Assembly (NCBI GenBank): GCA_002711415.1
Contig: PARI01000004.1
Location: 4,698 to 40,103 of the forward strand
Reading direction: 5' to 3'
Source: Phycisphaerae bacterium
GTDB taxonomy: Bacteria > Planctomycetota > Phycisphaerae > Phycisphaerales > SM1A02
DNA length: 35,406 nt
Below the pieces are notes generated by a model. The model worked only from the letters and a program-made list of their open reading frames with translations. It was not told where the DNA came from and searched no databases. Below are positions 35,313-35,406 of this stretch, piece by piece. The position numbers and the translations under genes are program-made. Within the stretch, counting starts at the first letter, position 1; each line of letters starts with the position of its first letter.

Positions 35313-35406
35313 TCAATCGGACAATCCACTCAACCACTTCTCGACGGCCGCATTGCACGGACCGGGCTGTTCCCACGGAAGGTTGTGCCCGCAGTTCTTG
35401 ATGACG
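35313..35406 (-). CDS. Alpha/beta hydrolase, C-terminal fragment (5' part outside window)
   Basis: The last 30 residues of a gene entering from the right edge. IKNCGHNLPWEQPGPCNAAV followed by EKWL is the typical end of alpha/beta hydrolases: the catalytic His sits in GHNLPWEQP, followed by the final helix (VEKWL). The nucleophile and acid residues lie outside the window, so the substrate is unknown. The stop is TGA at 35313-35315. The gene is separated from tRNA-Gly by the tRNA promoter. Confidence 0.7.
   Translation of the reverse strand, partial: VIKNCGHNLPWEQPGPCNAAVEKWLSGLSD

Overview
The window looks like a chromosomal segment of an uncultured marine planctomycete, most likely class Phycisphaerae. 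This is inferred from gene content, since no rRNA is present. The clues are secreted proteins ending in paired GDLNGD...DGxDLxxLLGxW repeats, a very long SecA (1365 aa), small Cys-rich repeats of the CC..VC..DP.CC type, and GC-rich coding sequence with strong third-position GC. That bias also creates many long antisense ORFs, which I treated as shadows. I see no insertion sequence, phage gene, CRISPR array or rRNA.

Layout. 1-4.0 kb: the 3' part of a GlmU-like sugar nucleotidyltransferase, polA, and tRNA-Asp. 4.0-5.4 kb: a thioredoxin-like protein, a small zinc-ribbon membrane protein and a VIT1/CCC1-type metal exporter. 5.4-9.9 kb: a four-gene Mn/Zn ABC importer (TroA-like binding protein, ATPase, two permeases) in which both permeases carry a C-terminal DtxR-family metal-sensing module. 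10-11.4 kb: an ECF-like sigma factor divergent from an orphan LuxR-type response regulator. 11.4-15.7 kb: tRNA-Lys and secA. 15.8-20.9 kb: a small exported protein, a CopA-type Cu ATPase, nickel superoxide dismutase, a lipoprotein M28 peptidase with a PDZ domain, and a small lipoprotein. 21-24 kb: an mntR / phosphoesterase / CDF operon convergent with arginase. 24-35 kb: a secretome block with two tandem paralogous secreted proteins of unknown function, a tiny ribbon-helix-helix-like protein, an M14 carboxypeptidase overlapping a catalytically degenerate M14 paralogue, an M43 metalloprotease, and a Pmp-like beta-helix protein. The window ends with tRNA-Gly and the tail of an alpha/beta hydrolase.

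How the genes fit together. Metal homeostasis is the dominant theme: Mn/Zn import (ABC operon), probable Fe/Mn export (VIT and CDF), Mn sensing (MntR and the two fused DtxR modules), Cu export (CopA), and two metal-dependent enzymes (Ni-SOD, Mn-arginase). The most unusual element is the pair of permease-DtxR fusions. Together they could form a membrane-bound metal sensor on the transporter itself, with different ligand sets in the two halves. The second theme is extracellular proteolysis and surface proteins sharing one kind of C-terminal repeat, including an active/inactive M14 pair encoded with a 4-base overlap.
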